From: Isohypsibius dastychi
Taxonomy: Eukaryota > Tardigrada > Eutardigrada > Parachela > Isohypsibiidae
Direction: 5' to 3'
Assembly: GCA_034696485.1 (NCBI GenBank)
Contig: JAQIWT010000103.1
Span: forward strand, 1 to 36,048
DNA: 36,048 nt
Below, in pieces: positions 1 to 9,412 of the stretch. Made by a program: the position numbers and the translations under genes. Each line of letters starts with the position of its first letter. Positions within the stretch are counted from its first letter, which is position 1. The notes under the pieces are model-generated. The model did no database searches, had not been told where the DNA came from, and saw nothing but the letters and a program-made list of their open reading frames with translations.

Positions 1-397
1 CTTTTAAACACAGTCCAATGCATCCAGCCAATTCGTGGTGATCATTCATTCGAGTCGTTTGGGCAAGGCAAGGCTAGTTAGCACCAGTCGCCTAACGATA
101 CGGAGCGTTCAAAGTCCTGCCCGCAAACTCCAGAGAGAGAGAGGACTTACCGGTGCCTGTATGTATATCGAGCGAGCAACCTAAAATCAACGCGAAGTCG
201 TCAACGTCACCCTCACAAAGCAGGTGGCACCTCCTTCTTTGACGATTATATCCCTGCTGGGAGTAGCGAAACAAAACAATATCCCTTGGGACGCTTGACA
301 CCGCTCGGTTACTCTACTGCGCGCGACGGGAGAATTCGGAATTATATGCAGCAGCAAACTCAAGAAAGGTATATCAGTAAGAGATAGATTTGGAAGA
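1..397. other. 5' flank of the window, no supported gene
   Basis: This stretch lies upstream of the CRAL-TRIO gene and presumably holds its promoter and 5' UTR. A short GA-rich run sits near 131-144. A 69-codon minus-strand open frame exists (92-301) but shows no recognisable domain, so I do not call it. Confidence 0.5.
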
Positions 398-1852
398 ATG
401 GGGCGTGCGTTGTATTACATAAGTTGCTTTACAGCTCTCTTTGGGATGACCATGGTTCTACCTCATCCTACCGTACAATTCGTTGCCACAGTGGTCACTC
501 TTGTATTTCCTTTGTTTTGCCGATTCGTTTTGAGGAAGACTGAGTTTGAAGAGGCGGATAAGATGGCGATGAAACGCGATACCCGAGCATTTGCCGTTGC
601 ATTGGTTGGAATGTTGACGCTGTCGGAGTTGCTTCTAAAAAGGGATTCAGAACTCAAGCATCGCATGGAACTTCTTGCATGTATTATTGTGAGCAACTCA
701 TCGCTTCTAACTTTGAGGAAAGGGAAACCTAGGAGGCAATTAATTTTGGAAAGCTCAGAAAGTTCCGATGTTCAGAGTGATGTACGTCCCCCGTCTGCAA
801 TCCAGAACTTAGATGCATCTGACGCGACGGGAGAGTTTAGCATTAACAAGGAAGTTACTTTGCTGGAAATGACTGAGGTGCAGTCTGCGATGAATACATC
901 GGATCCGTCAACCATGCTCGTCGAAGATGGTAATGGACGAAATCAACCCCTAACGGATAAAGAGGTGCAGCTCATTGCGACCCTTCATAAAAAGGTAATC
1001 GAGAAGAATACGCCGAAGTACGCCAAGGAGGGCGTGGAAAAGGAGCTTACTGACTATTGTGATTTCGAAAGTTGCCGTCGTGTACTGGTTGCCAGAGGCT
1101 GGTCCATGAACAAAGCTCAAAATCAGCTACAAGAGACGATTGATTGGCGACTGCAGAACAAACCATGGCTCTTCCATTTCAAAGACTCACCAATTTGCAA
1201 GAAAAATCCCTATGCGTTCACATTAAGAATAGCAGGCTTCGACCAAGATAAAAGGCCGATTCTCTTCACCACATTCCAACATGCGCTTGATAGGTTCCAT
1301 GTCGAAAGCAACGTGGAGCATTTCCAGCTTCTGCTTGAGGAGGCCAGACGTATCATTGCCCAGCGCTTTCGGAAGCGCGAAACGACCAAGGCTAATCAAG
1401 TTCAGTGGATATTGGTTATTGACTTTGTTGGTTTTAGCGTAAGGGACACAAATCCCTATACCGCGTATTTAGCAACAAAGCTCATGCTTTTGTATCCAGA
1501 GATGTTAAATAGAGTGCTCCTGGTTGATGCGCCCTTACTATTCTCGGGGGTATGGAACATGATTCAGAGCGTGATTGACGATAGGGTTCGTTCAAAAGTC
1601 GCTTTCACGTCACTTAATAAAATTAAAGCAAAATTTGCGGCACCATTAGGCGATGAGGCCGTCGACTGGATTGAGGGCGAGATACGTTCCAGCAGGGCAC
1701 ATAAATCGAGTCAAGGAAAGAGGGCGTATTGGCAAGTTCAAAGCGATGGTCAAGATTCTCGAGGAATCTCTTCATATTTAAGCTCGCCGTATTACGTTGA
1801 AACACCTGGTGATGCTTGGGTTAAAGCGCAACAGGCAGTGAGTGATTCTTAG
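398..1852 (+). CDS. Membrane-anchored CRAL-TRIO (Sec14-like) lipid-transfer protein
   Basis: 484 aa, starting at an ATG with no better in-frame alternative. Hydrophobic segments near residues 4-22, 26-44 and 66-80 suggest N-terminal membrane anchoring. A low-complexity Ser/Asp-rich linker follows to about residue 180. A CRAL-TRIO N-terminal helical region lies near 215-255 (VARGWSMNKA, then IDWRLQ). The lipid-binding CRAL-TRIO domain spans about 270-425, with DKRPILF, a WILVIDFVGFS core strand, YPEMLNRVLLVDAP and a following helix that matches the Sec14 gate region. The family binds and exchanges phospholipids or other hydrophobic ligands at membranes; the ligand here cannot be predicted. N-terminal membrane helices are unusual because Sec14 proteins are mostly soluble. 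The stop lies 40 bases from the stop of the convergent DapB-like gene, so their 3' UTRs must overlap. Confidence 0.85.
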   Translation: MGRALYYISCFTALFGMTMVLPHPTVQFVATVVTLVFPLFCRFVLRKTEFEEADKMAMKRDTRAFAVALVGMLTLSELLLKRDSELKHRMELLACIIVSNSSLLTLRKGKPRRQLILESSESSDVQSDVRPPSAIQNLDASDATGEFSINKEVTLLEMTEVQSAMNTSDPSTMLVEDGNGRNQPLTDKEVQLIATLHKKVIEKNTPKYAKEGVEKELTDYCDFESCRRVLVARGWSMNKAQNQLQETIDWRLQNKPWLFHFKDSPICKKNPYAFTLRIAGFDQDKRPILFTTFQHALDRFHVESNVEHFQLLLEEARRIIAQRFRKRETTKANQVQWILVIDFVGFSVRDTNPYTAYLATKLMLLYPEMLNRVLLVDAPLLFSGVWNMIQSVIDDRVRSKVAFTSLNKIKAKFAAPLGDEAVDWIEGEIRSSRAHKSSQGKRAYWQVQSDGQDSRGISSYLSSPYYVETPGDAWVKAQQAVSDS

Positions 1853-1892
1853 ATGTGTTATTGAACAGAGTTTAAATCTCATGTTATTACAT

Positions 1893-2687
1893 TCAAAGCA
1901 TCATCAACGGAGCACGTCGTGCCACATCAACCATACTATAAACACGGGCGGGAATATCAGGTTGTTGAGCCTGGAATGCAAGAAATTGGATAGCATCAGC
2001 CATTCCATCAGCAAATTCTTCCGGACCGACACTACGCTTGAATGAGAAGGCGGTCGTTCCTTTTCCATCTTTGAATGCAAACTCCTGCTCAGCATGACCC
2101 TCGAGGATCTTCATCTGTTTGTTATCGCTTTTCTCTTGATGGAAGCTTTTGTCCAGCAAATCGTTAAACGAGTGGAGAAGGTGACGCGACGCGGTCATGC
2201 CGTCTCCAACCAATTCGAAGCCCCGAAAAAGGCCAGGAAAGCGACGGCCGTACTCTCGCATGATGGCATCAAAGGCTACGGAATGCTTGTTGAAATCGTC
2301 AGAAATCACTGCAAGCTGCTTGGTACGTGCATTCATATCGATACGCGTTTTGTGGTCAGCAGCTTGCATTACAAATGGTACACCGCATGCGTTGTACAAC
2401 TCGACATTTTCGGGTCGATTGGAAACGTCGGCGACGATAGGAAAGCGATTTTCGCGTTTAGTCTCGTCGACCTCGGCGCGCAGTTGCTCCTTTAATTTAC
2501 TGTCGTCTGCTTTGTACATTCGAAGCTTTCCAATTTGGGGAATGTCAAGGGAGTCCTTGTCAAAATCACTGGAGGCAATGCCAAACTTTGAAAGACTCAT
2601 ACCACGCTTTTTGCAAGTTTGGGCCACCTGAGACGCGACTCGAGCAGGAAACCCTGCGACAATAACACTGATTAGCTCCCGCTTCAT
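1893..2687 (-). CDS. DapB-like (dihydrodipicolinate reductase family) protein with degenerate active site
   Basis: 264 aa, ATG start. The match to the plant/algal type of 4-hydroxy-tetrahydrodipicolinate reductase runs end to end: a beta-strand and glycine turn at 7-20 (VIVAGFPARVAS), CGVPFVMQ at 101-108, QLAVISDDFNKHSVAF at 124-139, FPGLFRGFELV at 150-160, the FSFKRSVGPEEFADGMADAIQFLA segment near 215-237, and a C-terminal RVYSMVDV at 248-255. The family uses NAD(P)H in lysine biosynthesis. Several hallmark residues are missing: the nucleotide-binding GxxGxxG is GFPARVA, the GTTG turn is QAAD, and the catalytic His/Lys with SGT loop is replaced around 162-173. No transit peptide precedes the fold, whereas plant DapB enzymes are plastid-targeted. 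I infer a diverged paralogue that may not catalyse the usual reaction. The fold assignment is fairly sure, the function is not. Confidence 0.7.
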   Translation of the reverse strand: MKRELISVIVAGFPARVASQVAQTCKKRGMSLSKFGIASSDFDKDSLDIPQIGKLRMYKADDSKLKEQLRAEVDETKRENRFPIVADVSNRPENVELYNACGVPFVMQAADHKTRIDMNARTKQLAVISDDFNKHSVAFDAIMREYGRRFPGLFRGFELVGDGMTASRHLLHSFNDLLDKSFHQEKSDNKQMKILEGHAEQEFAFKDGKGTTAFSFKRSVGPEEFADGMADAIQFLAFQAQQPDIPARVYSMVDVARRAPLMML

Positions 2688-3440
2688 TTTTTGAATCTTG
2701 ATGAGATGGAAGAGTATTGCGGTTGAGAAATGCCCAATTTAATTTGAATTGATGTATCTTTCGCGAGATAATGTAGCGTGAATGCGCGGTAAAAGTCGAA
2801 ATATGTGCATTAGTGAACTGTTTTTAAAACGCAATAAGGCGCAATAAATCTATTGGCTGTGAGTTTAGGATAGATAATGCTCTTATTATTGAACTGCACA
2901 TTTTGTTTTCGGCGACGAGGGACGACCCACCAACATGATGTGTATGTATGTTAAGCGCAAGTGCAGGTGTATCAGGTTGGGGGTAATCGACGCAAGTGTG
3001 ATTCTGATTGTGAATGGAGGGAGACCACAGCCACACATACGATCCCTTGTGCAATCGTAATATCAGTTTACGAACACGTGATGATGCTGGTGAAACGGTA
3101 CAGCAGATCTTCTTGCGCACGTTGCGTGATCATCATCATCATGGATCATCATTATCCAAGTCCAATCCTACTATGCAAAGTCAAGGACGATAGCTTTTGA
3201 AAAATATTTTCAGATTTTATTTTAGTCCACAACAAATAACATACGATTGCGGCTTGCGGGCTTTGAATAATCTGCATATATGCACCAAAAATAAAACCTC
3301 TCTAGATATGAGCCACACCCTACCTTTACTGGTAAAGGGAGAGTCAACAGACAGACAGTCGTCCAATCGCGGTAGCAAATTTTCCTCGGGTACAAACTTG
3401 TACTAGGAGAGGTGTGGTTGGCAGGCAAAATATTGAGAAA
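2688..3440. other. Intergenic region between DapB-like gene and small basic protein gene
   Basis: This 753-base divergent spacer is presumed to hold promoters for both flanking genes. It has a short ATC/CAT repeat near 3128-3150. I see no coding signal with conserved features, tRNA or mobile element. Confidence 0.5.
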
Positions 3441-3686
3441 ATGAGCTCAGTCGAAACGTTTTTTGACAAGATGATCAACTCCGTCTTCTTCGGGTCAAAT
3501 CTTCGGAGACGCAAATCGTTGGAAAAGTTGAGGGAGAAGCGCAACTCGAGGTTGGAAGAGGTGTATGGACTGAGCAGCAAACGGAACTCATTCGAGAAGC
3601 ACCCTTTCGATGGGAAACGTGTTGATCGAAACGCTCGGAACACACTTAACAAGGAACCTTCGGATGAACCTGTGCAGCCGCTGTGA
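3441..3686 (+). CDS. Small basic hypothetical protein
   Basis: 81 aa from the ATG at 3441. I do not recognise a family. The protein is highly charged and basic in its middle (RRRKSLEKLREKRNSRLEEVYG), predicted helical, with two R/K-x-x-S contexts (RRKS, KRNS) that could be basophilic kinase sites. The N-terminus (ETFFDKMINSVFFG) forms a short amphipathic helix. It is convergent with the AlkB gene, with 209 bases between stops. Charged composition and a clean ATG make it a plausible gene, but a chance frame cannot be excluded. It could also be one exon of a larger gene. Confidence 0.4.
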   Translation: MSSVETFFDKMINSVFFGSNLRRRKSLEKLREKRNSRLEEVYGLSSKRNSFEKHPFDGKRVDRNARNTLNKEPSDEPVQPL

Positions 3687-3895
3687 GCATTTTGGAACAA
3701 TTTTGGCAGCTGACTTTGCGTAAGTCCACCGTTGACGGCAGCGGCATAAGCCCAAAACCTTTATTATCTCTGCTCTAGGTCGTGGTATTGAACGATATAT
3801 TGCAAAGAGCGTAAATGGAAGCCAGCGTATTCAACCAGATCTATTATTGAGCCACTTTTGAACCTGGAAAATATTAAACATGTAACATTTATAAC

Positions 3896-4936
3896 TCAAG
3901 CCAATTTCTCCTGGCCTCCAACCTTTGCTGGAATGCTAAACCCCACAGGCTCACTTTGTTGCCGAAAATTGATACTTATTCGCTTTGGTCCTAGAAGATC
4001 ATCATGAGAAATTGCGTGTGTGTAGTCGTATCTTGCCGATCGGCTCATAACGGAGGCGCTCAATCTTGGGAGCAATACCCTATAAGGTTCAGCAGCCGAG
4101 TTTGGTCGACGAAACGTCATGACACAATCACTCATAAGACTAACGTTACAGATAATCTCACCGGAAAGTTTACGGTCGTCGAAATGGGGCGTCAGGAAGT
4201 GTTCTTCTGATTTGACGTATCGGTTAGCATTGCACTCGTTGGGCCACCAAGCGGATAATGGAGGGTACTGCTCGAACCTTTTGACGAGGAACATTAGGAA
4301 TTCGGGTAGGTCCTGTTCCCCTTGCTCGGCGTCCGGATACCGAGTTTTCGGCTTAGCTGCTCCATAATCTATTCGAATACCCCAGTTTTTCATATCGCAT
4401 TTACCATTTCGCTTGCTTAACTTCCACTCTCCTGAGCCCTCGAGAATCGATACAAGAGATGCTTCTTCTTCCTCAGTCACAAAGTTTCTCAATAACACCA
4501 GGCCTGGCGGCTTGCGCTGGGTATCTGAATCCGGAGAGATCTCCCTAGGCACGTAGGTTCGCGATGCGCACGCTTTTTCCAAATGAAAATCTAGAGCAGT
4601 CACGAGTACCTTATGCAAGCAACCAGGGCATGTGATATATTTATGTGATTCAATGGATCTTTCGGACACGAGTTGATGCTCTGCAGACGCGGATGACATA
4701 TGAACTTCTGCGTCTTTCACGGTTGCAGATGTCAAGTCTCGTTTTTGGGAGGCTTGACGCTCAAAGAGACTGGCCAGAAATATTCGAGGTTTTTTAATTG
4801 TAGTCTGTGCACCATCCAAGCGCGATGAGCAAGCAAAGGATAGGTGAAAGTTAAGTTTCTCCAGTGACGTTTGAGTCTTATTGCACGCGGGGCAGACAAC
4901 GATCGAGTCTGATGCGGTGCTAGCTCCTGTCGACAT
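3896..4936 (-). CDS. AlkB-family 2-oxoglutarate/Fe(II) dioxygenase with two N-terminal zinc fingers
   Basis: 346 aa from the ATG at 4936. The frame stays open 30 codons further to a GTG at 5026, with AG acceptor-like sites in that stretch, so an upstream exon is possible. Two C2HC fingers of UBZ4-like spacing precede the enzyme: C15/C18/H31/C36 and C103/C106/H118/C123, each ending in an HL-x-x-AC turn. The AlkB domain runs about 145-327. It includes the NANRY strand, the iron-binding HxD at H251/D253, a distal His at H307 and a C-terminal R319-ISINF-R325 matching the RxNxTxR 2-oxoglutarate motif with substitutions. The family oxidatively demethylates nucleic acids or proteins. The overall look is closest to the ALKBH4-like group. 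The substrate is unknown, and the fingers may bind ubiquitin or nucleic acid. It is head-to-head with RFC3. Confidence 0.85.
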   Translation of the reverse strand: MSTGASTASDSIVVCPACNKTQTSLEKLNFHLSFACSSRLDGAQTTIKKPRIFLASLFERQASQKRDLTSATVKDAEVHMSSASAEHQLVSERSIESHKYITCPGCLHKVLVTALDFHLEKACASRTYVPREISPDSDTQRKPPGLVLLRNFVTEEEEASLVSILEGSGEWKLSKRNGKCDMKNWGIRIDYGAAKPKTRYPDAEQGEQDLPEFLMFLVKRFEQYPPLSAWWPNECNANRYVKSEEHFLTPHFDDRKLSGEIICNVSLMSDCVMTFRRPNSAAEPYRVLLPRLSASVMSRSARYDYTHAISHDDLLGPKRISINFRQQSEPVGFSIPAKVGGQEKLA

Positions 4937-5372
4937 CCTCTTCTCTTTCAATTTCGTTCTCCAAGATTCCGCGTTTGTGTGAGCAGCCAAACCTGAAAAT
5001 CTGCAACCTGCCAAAACACATGACACAATCCCTTAAGCTAGCGCCAGACTCCGACCATGGTCAAAGGACGGATCAGAAAAACTCTGAAAAATAAAATTCA
5101 ACTTCGTCTTTCTACTGTGTGTCCATCACTTCGCAATGTTCTTTGTGTGATGAGCACAGTATTATATTGTGTGATTTCATTCATTTCAACAATTTCAAAG
5201 TGACCTCTAGGCTCTACGGATCAAGTACGATCCTCATTCGTGGTAAATTTGAAAATTTGAAAACGACAAGAGACGAACGAGCGGTGATTCCTTGAAAGCC
5301 ATTGAGAATTGAATAACATATCATATTTGTTTTCATCCAATTTCGTTTCTCTGAAAGTATCCTCACAGGAAA
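4937..5372. promoter_or_regulatory. Divergent promoter region, AlkB-like / RFC3
   Basis: 436 bases separate the two start codons of these head-to-head genes, so both promoters and 5' UTRs must lie here. Both genes act, or may act, in DNA maintenance, so co-regulation is possible but unproven. No clear TATA box was picked out. Confidence 0.45.
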
Positions 5373-6449
5373 ATGCCGCTCTGGTGCGACAAACAGCGTC
5401 CGAAGACGCTCAGGGACCTTGACTTCCACCCCGACCTCACAAACAGGCTCCAGAAGATTGCACAGACGACTGATCTTCCTCATCTCTTGTTTTATGGACC
5501 GTCCGGAGCAGGAAAGAAAACGAGAATATTCTGCTTGCTACGAGAGATCTTCGGACCTGGCGTGGAGAGAATGCGCGTTGAAAGGAAATCCTTCAAAGCG
5601 ACCAGTGCAAAGACTGTTGAGATCACAGCCCTTGGGAGCAACTATCATTTGGAAATGAACCCATCTGATGTCGGTATGTACGATCGTGTTGTTGTCCAAG
5701 AGATTATCAAGGAGATTGCTGCATCTCAGTCCGTTGCAGCCACGACGGAGGACTCAAGACCGTTTAAGGTGGTGGTCTTGATGGAGGCTGATCAACTGAC
5801 CAAACAGGCTCAGCACGGTCTTCGCCGAACTATGGAAAAGTATGCATCAACGTGCCGGATCATTCTTTGCTGCGAGAGCTTGAGCAGAATCATTGAGCCT
5901 ATCCGCAGTCGATGTTTGGCAATTCGAGTTCCCGCACCGAGCGGAGATGAAACTGCGACGCTTGTGGGAGCAATTTGCCGTTCGGAAGGCGTCACAATTT
6001 CCCCGGCCTTTGCATCAAATGTCGCGCTTCACTCTAAGCGGAATCTTAGACGAGCACTTTTGATGGCCGAAGCAAGCAAAGTTCAGGCTGGTCCTGTCGC
6101 GAATCTAGGTGACCAGACTCCAATCCAGTTGCCGGATTGGGAGCGCTACGTGGAACTCATTGCTCGAGAAATTACCAACTCGCAAACGCCTCAAGTCTTG
6201 CTTGATACTCGAGCAAAGCTTTATGAATTGTTGGCAAATTGCATTCCGCCAGAGATTATCCTGAAAACTCTCGTAGCGGAGTTATCTAAAAAACTGGACG
6301 ACGAGCTCAAGTTCCAAGTCACACACTGGGCTGCGTTTTACCAGGCGCGCTTGGTTTCGCAGGGCCAGAAGGCAATATATCACCTTGAAGCGTTTGTCGC
6401 CAAATTCTTGACCTTGTACAAGGAATTTTTAATCAGTCTTTTTTCTTAA
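5373..6449 (+). CDS. RFC3: Replication factor C subunit 3 (clamp-loader small subunit)
   Basis: 358 aa, close to the usual ~355. Replication factor C opens and loads the PCNA sliding clamp at primer-template junctions in the nucleus. Visible features are the N-terminal LWCDKQRPKTL box; Walker A GPSGAGKKT at 42-50; an RFC3-type degenerate Walker B (VVVLMEADQLT) in place of the DEAD box of other subunits; the SRC motif in EPIRSRCLAIRVPAP that supplies the arginine finger to the neighbouring subunit; and a C-terminal helical collar region with HWAAFYQARLVSQGQKAIYHLEAFVAKF. This pattern distinguishes it from RFC2/4/5. The start ATG is followed directly by the conserved N-terminal box, which supports it. 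It is a single exon with no visible defects. Confidence 0.95.
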   Translation: MPLWCDKQRPKTLRDLDFHPDLTNRLQKIAQTTDLPHLLFYGPSGAGKKTRIFCLLREIFGPGVERMRVERKSFKATSAKTVEITALGSNYHLEMNPSDVGMYDRVVVQEIIKEIAASQSVAATTEDSRPFKVVVLMEADQLTKQAQHGLRRTMEKYASTCRIILCCESLSRIIEPIRSRCLAIRVPAPSGDETATLVGAICRSEGVTISPAFASNVALHSKRNLRRALLMAEASKVQAGPVANLGDQTPIQLPDWERYVELIAREITNSQTPQVLLDTRAKLYELLANCIPPEIILKTLVAELSKKLDDELKFQVTHWAAFYQARLVSQGQKAIYHLEAFVAKFLTLYKEFLISLFS

Positions 6450-6526
6450 TAAGTGGAAACCCTGGCTCACAATAATACAATTTATAAGATAATCTATGTC
6501 AATAGGCAGCTGCATGAAAACGTAGA

Positions 6527-7603
6527 TCACTGACCTTCGGATTGAACTACAGTCTTGTTTTCTAGGGTCTTGAAGCTGCTTGTAGGAGACGTCAAACTCG
6601 CATGATTCACGGCAACCGCTACCGCCTTCTCTGAGCTGTTTTGACTATGCTTTTGCTTTGGTCTAGATCGGGTGGCCAAGTAAGCAAAAGTATTTGCAGA
6701 TGTCTCAATGCTCATCATGCACAAAATAAAGATCCAGCTCAAATCAATCACGCCTATCGCACTTAGTAGATGTGCTAGAAAAGTGATATTGCCGAGGATA
6801 AACCAAACTAGCTGACTGGTCCTCATAATCTTAATGGCATGTCGTAGCTTGTTCGACGTGGATCCACCTTCGATATTATGTCCACAAATCCGTGTTGCTT
6901 TGACAAGCCTTTCAAGATGATACATGAGAGTGATGTACAGGAATAATGCGAATGCGCCGACTAGACCAAATGTGATCTTGGCCCACCAGAGTTCATAAGG
7001 AAAAATTAAACCGGGAATCAATGCAATGATCACACCGAGCGCAAGACTTAGACCCATAAGTGAAAGTAAAACATGTAACGGAGAGTCGAGTTTATTAAGC
7101 ATACTGAGTCCTGACTCAGCAGCCTTGCTTAACTCAATCTTGCCCTCTCTAGGCGAGGATCGATCATCACTGCGACTGTCCGGTGACTGCACCAAGGCCA
7201 AAGGAATGAGACGACGACCAAGGCTGATGTACTTCTTCACATGGAACGAGCAATAGGCCCCCCAGAACAATGCACTGAACGCGTATAAGACTGTTCCGCC
7301 GCCATTAGCTGCTGATGCCACGTTGGACCCAACAAGGGCAATTGTGAGAATATAGCATAGAATCACCACCGTCAGAATCGCTGGAACAATGGGCCGGCGC
7401 TTGATAAAGCTACGAGTCTTTTTCATTTCATAGCTTCGGTTGAGCCAAAATCTCCAAATTTGGGTAACCACGAGAGCTTTGATTAAAGCAAAACTGAGAA
7501 GAACTACAAAGAATGCAGCCAACGGTACCTCGCAACGCTTCTCCGGATGTGGCCGGATCCAATTATCCGTTGCCCAGCCTCCCGGGCAGCCTGTCGTATC
7601 CAT
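6527..7603 (-). CDS. Seven-transmembrane-helix protein of unknown function
   Basis: 358 aa, ATG start. Seven hydrophobic segments are visible, near residues 27-50, 74-95, 103-121, 178-201, 206-227, 263-283 and 285-308. They are separated by short basic loops (for example KKTRSFIKRR) and a Ser/Asp/Arg-rich loop near 145-165. The N-terminus has no cleavable signal but carries two cysteines (C6, C24) that could face the outside. The C-terminus is polar and Ser-rich. This topology is that of a GPCR-like or TOM1-like membrane protein, but I see no diagnostic motif of either, so it stays unassigned. It is convergent with RFC3, with 77 bases between stops. Confidence 0.7.
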   Translation of the reverse strand: MDTTGCPGGWATDNWIRPHPEKRCEVPLAAFFVVLLSFALIKALVVTQIWRFWLNRSYEMKKTRSFIKRRPIVPAILTVVILCYILTIALVGSNVASAANGGGTVLYAFSALFWGAYCSFHVKKYISLGRRLIPLALVQSPDSRSDDRSSPREGKIELSKAAESGLSMLNKLDSPLHVLLSLMGLSLALGVIIALIPGLIFPYELWWAKITFGLVGAFALFLYITLMYHLERLVKATRICGHNIEGGSTSNKLRHAIKIMRTSQLVWFILGNITFLAHLLSAIGVIDLSWIFILCMMSIETSANTFAYLATRSRPKQKHSQNSSEKAVAVAVNHASLTSPTSSFKTLENKTVVQSEGQ

Positions 7604-9412
7604 TTCCCTTTGTTCTGCGACTGTTTTTGACTACGCCTTCTTATTTCTAATTACTCAGACAGAAGAGCGTTCCCTTCAAAGTTAGGGCGCGACCGCTGTT
7701 CCGGCACTTTTTCTTGTTGCGTGTGTTCTGTGTTTAATTAGATAATAGGAGTTATGGCTTGTGGGAAACGGGTGCGGGGTTGAAAGAAATGACCGATGAA
7801 TATTCTATGATGTGATATTGGGGTATTTTTTAAAATATTGAATGATTGTGAGGAATCCTTTTGCCTTTTGTCGGTGACAATGTAGAATTCTTCCAGCATC
7901 AGATAATATTATTCTTTTCCCTAAACAAGGATAAAAACATACTTCGCATGCAACTATAGACCCGAGAGCCGAGAGAACGCATCTTGCTCAATAATAATAA
8001 TTTTTATCTTTACACTGTCGAGCGAGAGAGAGCTTGATATTACTCGTAGAACGCAAACGACATGCTGATGGTTTTCGTGCGTTGCGCATCTTCGCGAACA
8101 ATCGAGCGTTTCATCGCGGCGCTCTTGCGTCTTGAGTCTTGATTTCAAGCTTCATCACTGTTTACTGCCTTGTCTTGTCACGGCTGTTTCCGGAGCCATT
8201 CTAGAGTATCCCTCTCTTTCTCCAAAACGCCAGGGTCGACCGCAAGGGAATGATTTGTAATAAGCAAATTCCTAGAACCTAGAAGAAACTAGAATAAAAA
8301 TAAAATTACGAGTATATAGACATGATGACATAGAGACACAACAGATGACATAACCACCTAACCTATATCCGTTCTCCTATCCTCATCCTCTATTCTCTTC
8401 TATAAATTCTAATATGTATCATCACAACTAACGTCATTGTTTATTGGTGGGCCGCAGGGACAGATTTATTACTTGGCCTAGTTGGTTGTAGCTGTCTGCC
8501 TCATTGACAAGCGAAGCAAAAAGCATCAAGAAGCAACTTGAAATAGGCAATTACCAAAATGCTGATCAATTCGCCTTTTGATCCAATAATGTAGCTTTCT
8601 AATAAACTATCTATGCAATGGTGGGTAAAATAAAATGACAATATAAATTACATATAATAAACTGAGAAAGCGATTACATGCACGATTACTCATATTATAC
8701 TGATAATTGTGTGTATAGCGAGAGGGAGAGGATATTTCATATTTGTGAGCCTAAAATTTGCTCCTCTTCCTCACTTGAGCTCGTGCCACTACTACTACAT
8801 AGCATCGCAGGCAGGGGCGAAGCAGCATGATCGGACTACGATGAGTTACTATAGTAGTCATGAACATGAACAACAGTTGGGAAGTGGCGCGAAAGAGAAC
8901 CGGAATGAATTCTCAAAAAACCAAAAACAGGGATTTTATACCGACAGAGATTCACAACCAAGAAGGACATTGGCAGTATGCTGTTGTTCGAAGGCTGCGT
9001 GATCGCATGTTGATCGGAAAGTGGTAACGCAGGGTATACGAAGGAACAAGGTCCAACTCAAGTGTTTACTGAACAGAGAGCGTCACGAGGCAACACAACG
9101 GTGGCAAGGTCCTAGAAGTCTGCGTGCGCCTAATAGGGTGATCTTGAAGTGTGACCTGTACGGAATTGCTTAGTTGAGGTTACTAAGGCAGCAAGACTTT
9201 GCTTGGACTTTTGAAACGATTGAGCCGGTCGGTCGAACTCTTCCTGACACAGATTGGGCACAAAGAAGCGGTGGAGGAAGCAGAATAAAGGTTTAATCAG
9301 AGAGGAGATCGTTGTCCGGGCTGCTTAACGTAATTCCAAAAGCAAGAATAGCAGAACTAGTTCTCGAAAAAATCTCTCTCGGCTGATTAGAGCGCTATTT
9401 TATTTGTCTACG
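7604..9412. other. Long gene-poor spacer (1.8 kb)
   Basis: No supported gene. The sequence is AT-rich with short simple repeats (ATA near 7991, GA near 8021). A 53-codon ATG frame at 8840-9001, rich in polar residues and ending in a Cys-Cys-Cys stretch, could be a micro-protein or an exon but has no recognisable domain. The left part should hold the promoter of the seven-helix protein and the right part that of the UBX protein. I found no tRNA-like B box in a foldable context. Confidence 0.45.

Noticed and set aside
92-301. 69-codon minus-strand frame at the window start
   Set aside because: No conserved motif, and it lies in the presumed promoter/5' UTR of the CRAL-TRIO gene.
8709-9002. 97-codon plus-strand frame in the gene-free region
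   Set aside because: The longer version begins in low-complexity sequence; only a 53-codon ATG part looks at all protein-like, and nothing supports translation.
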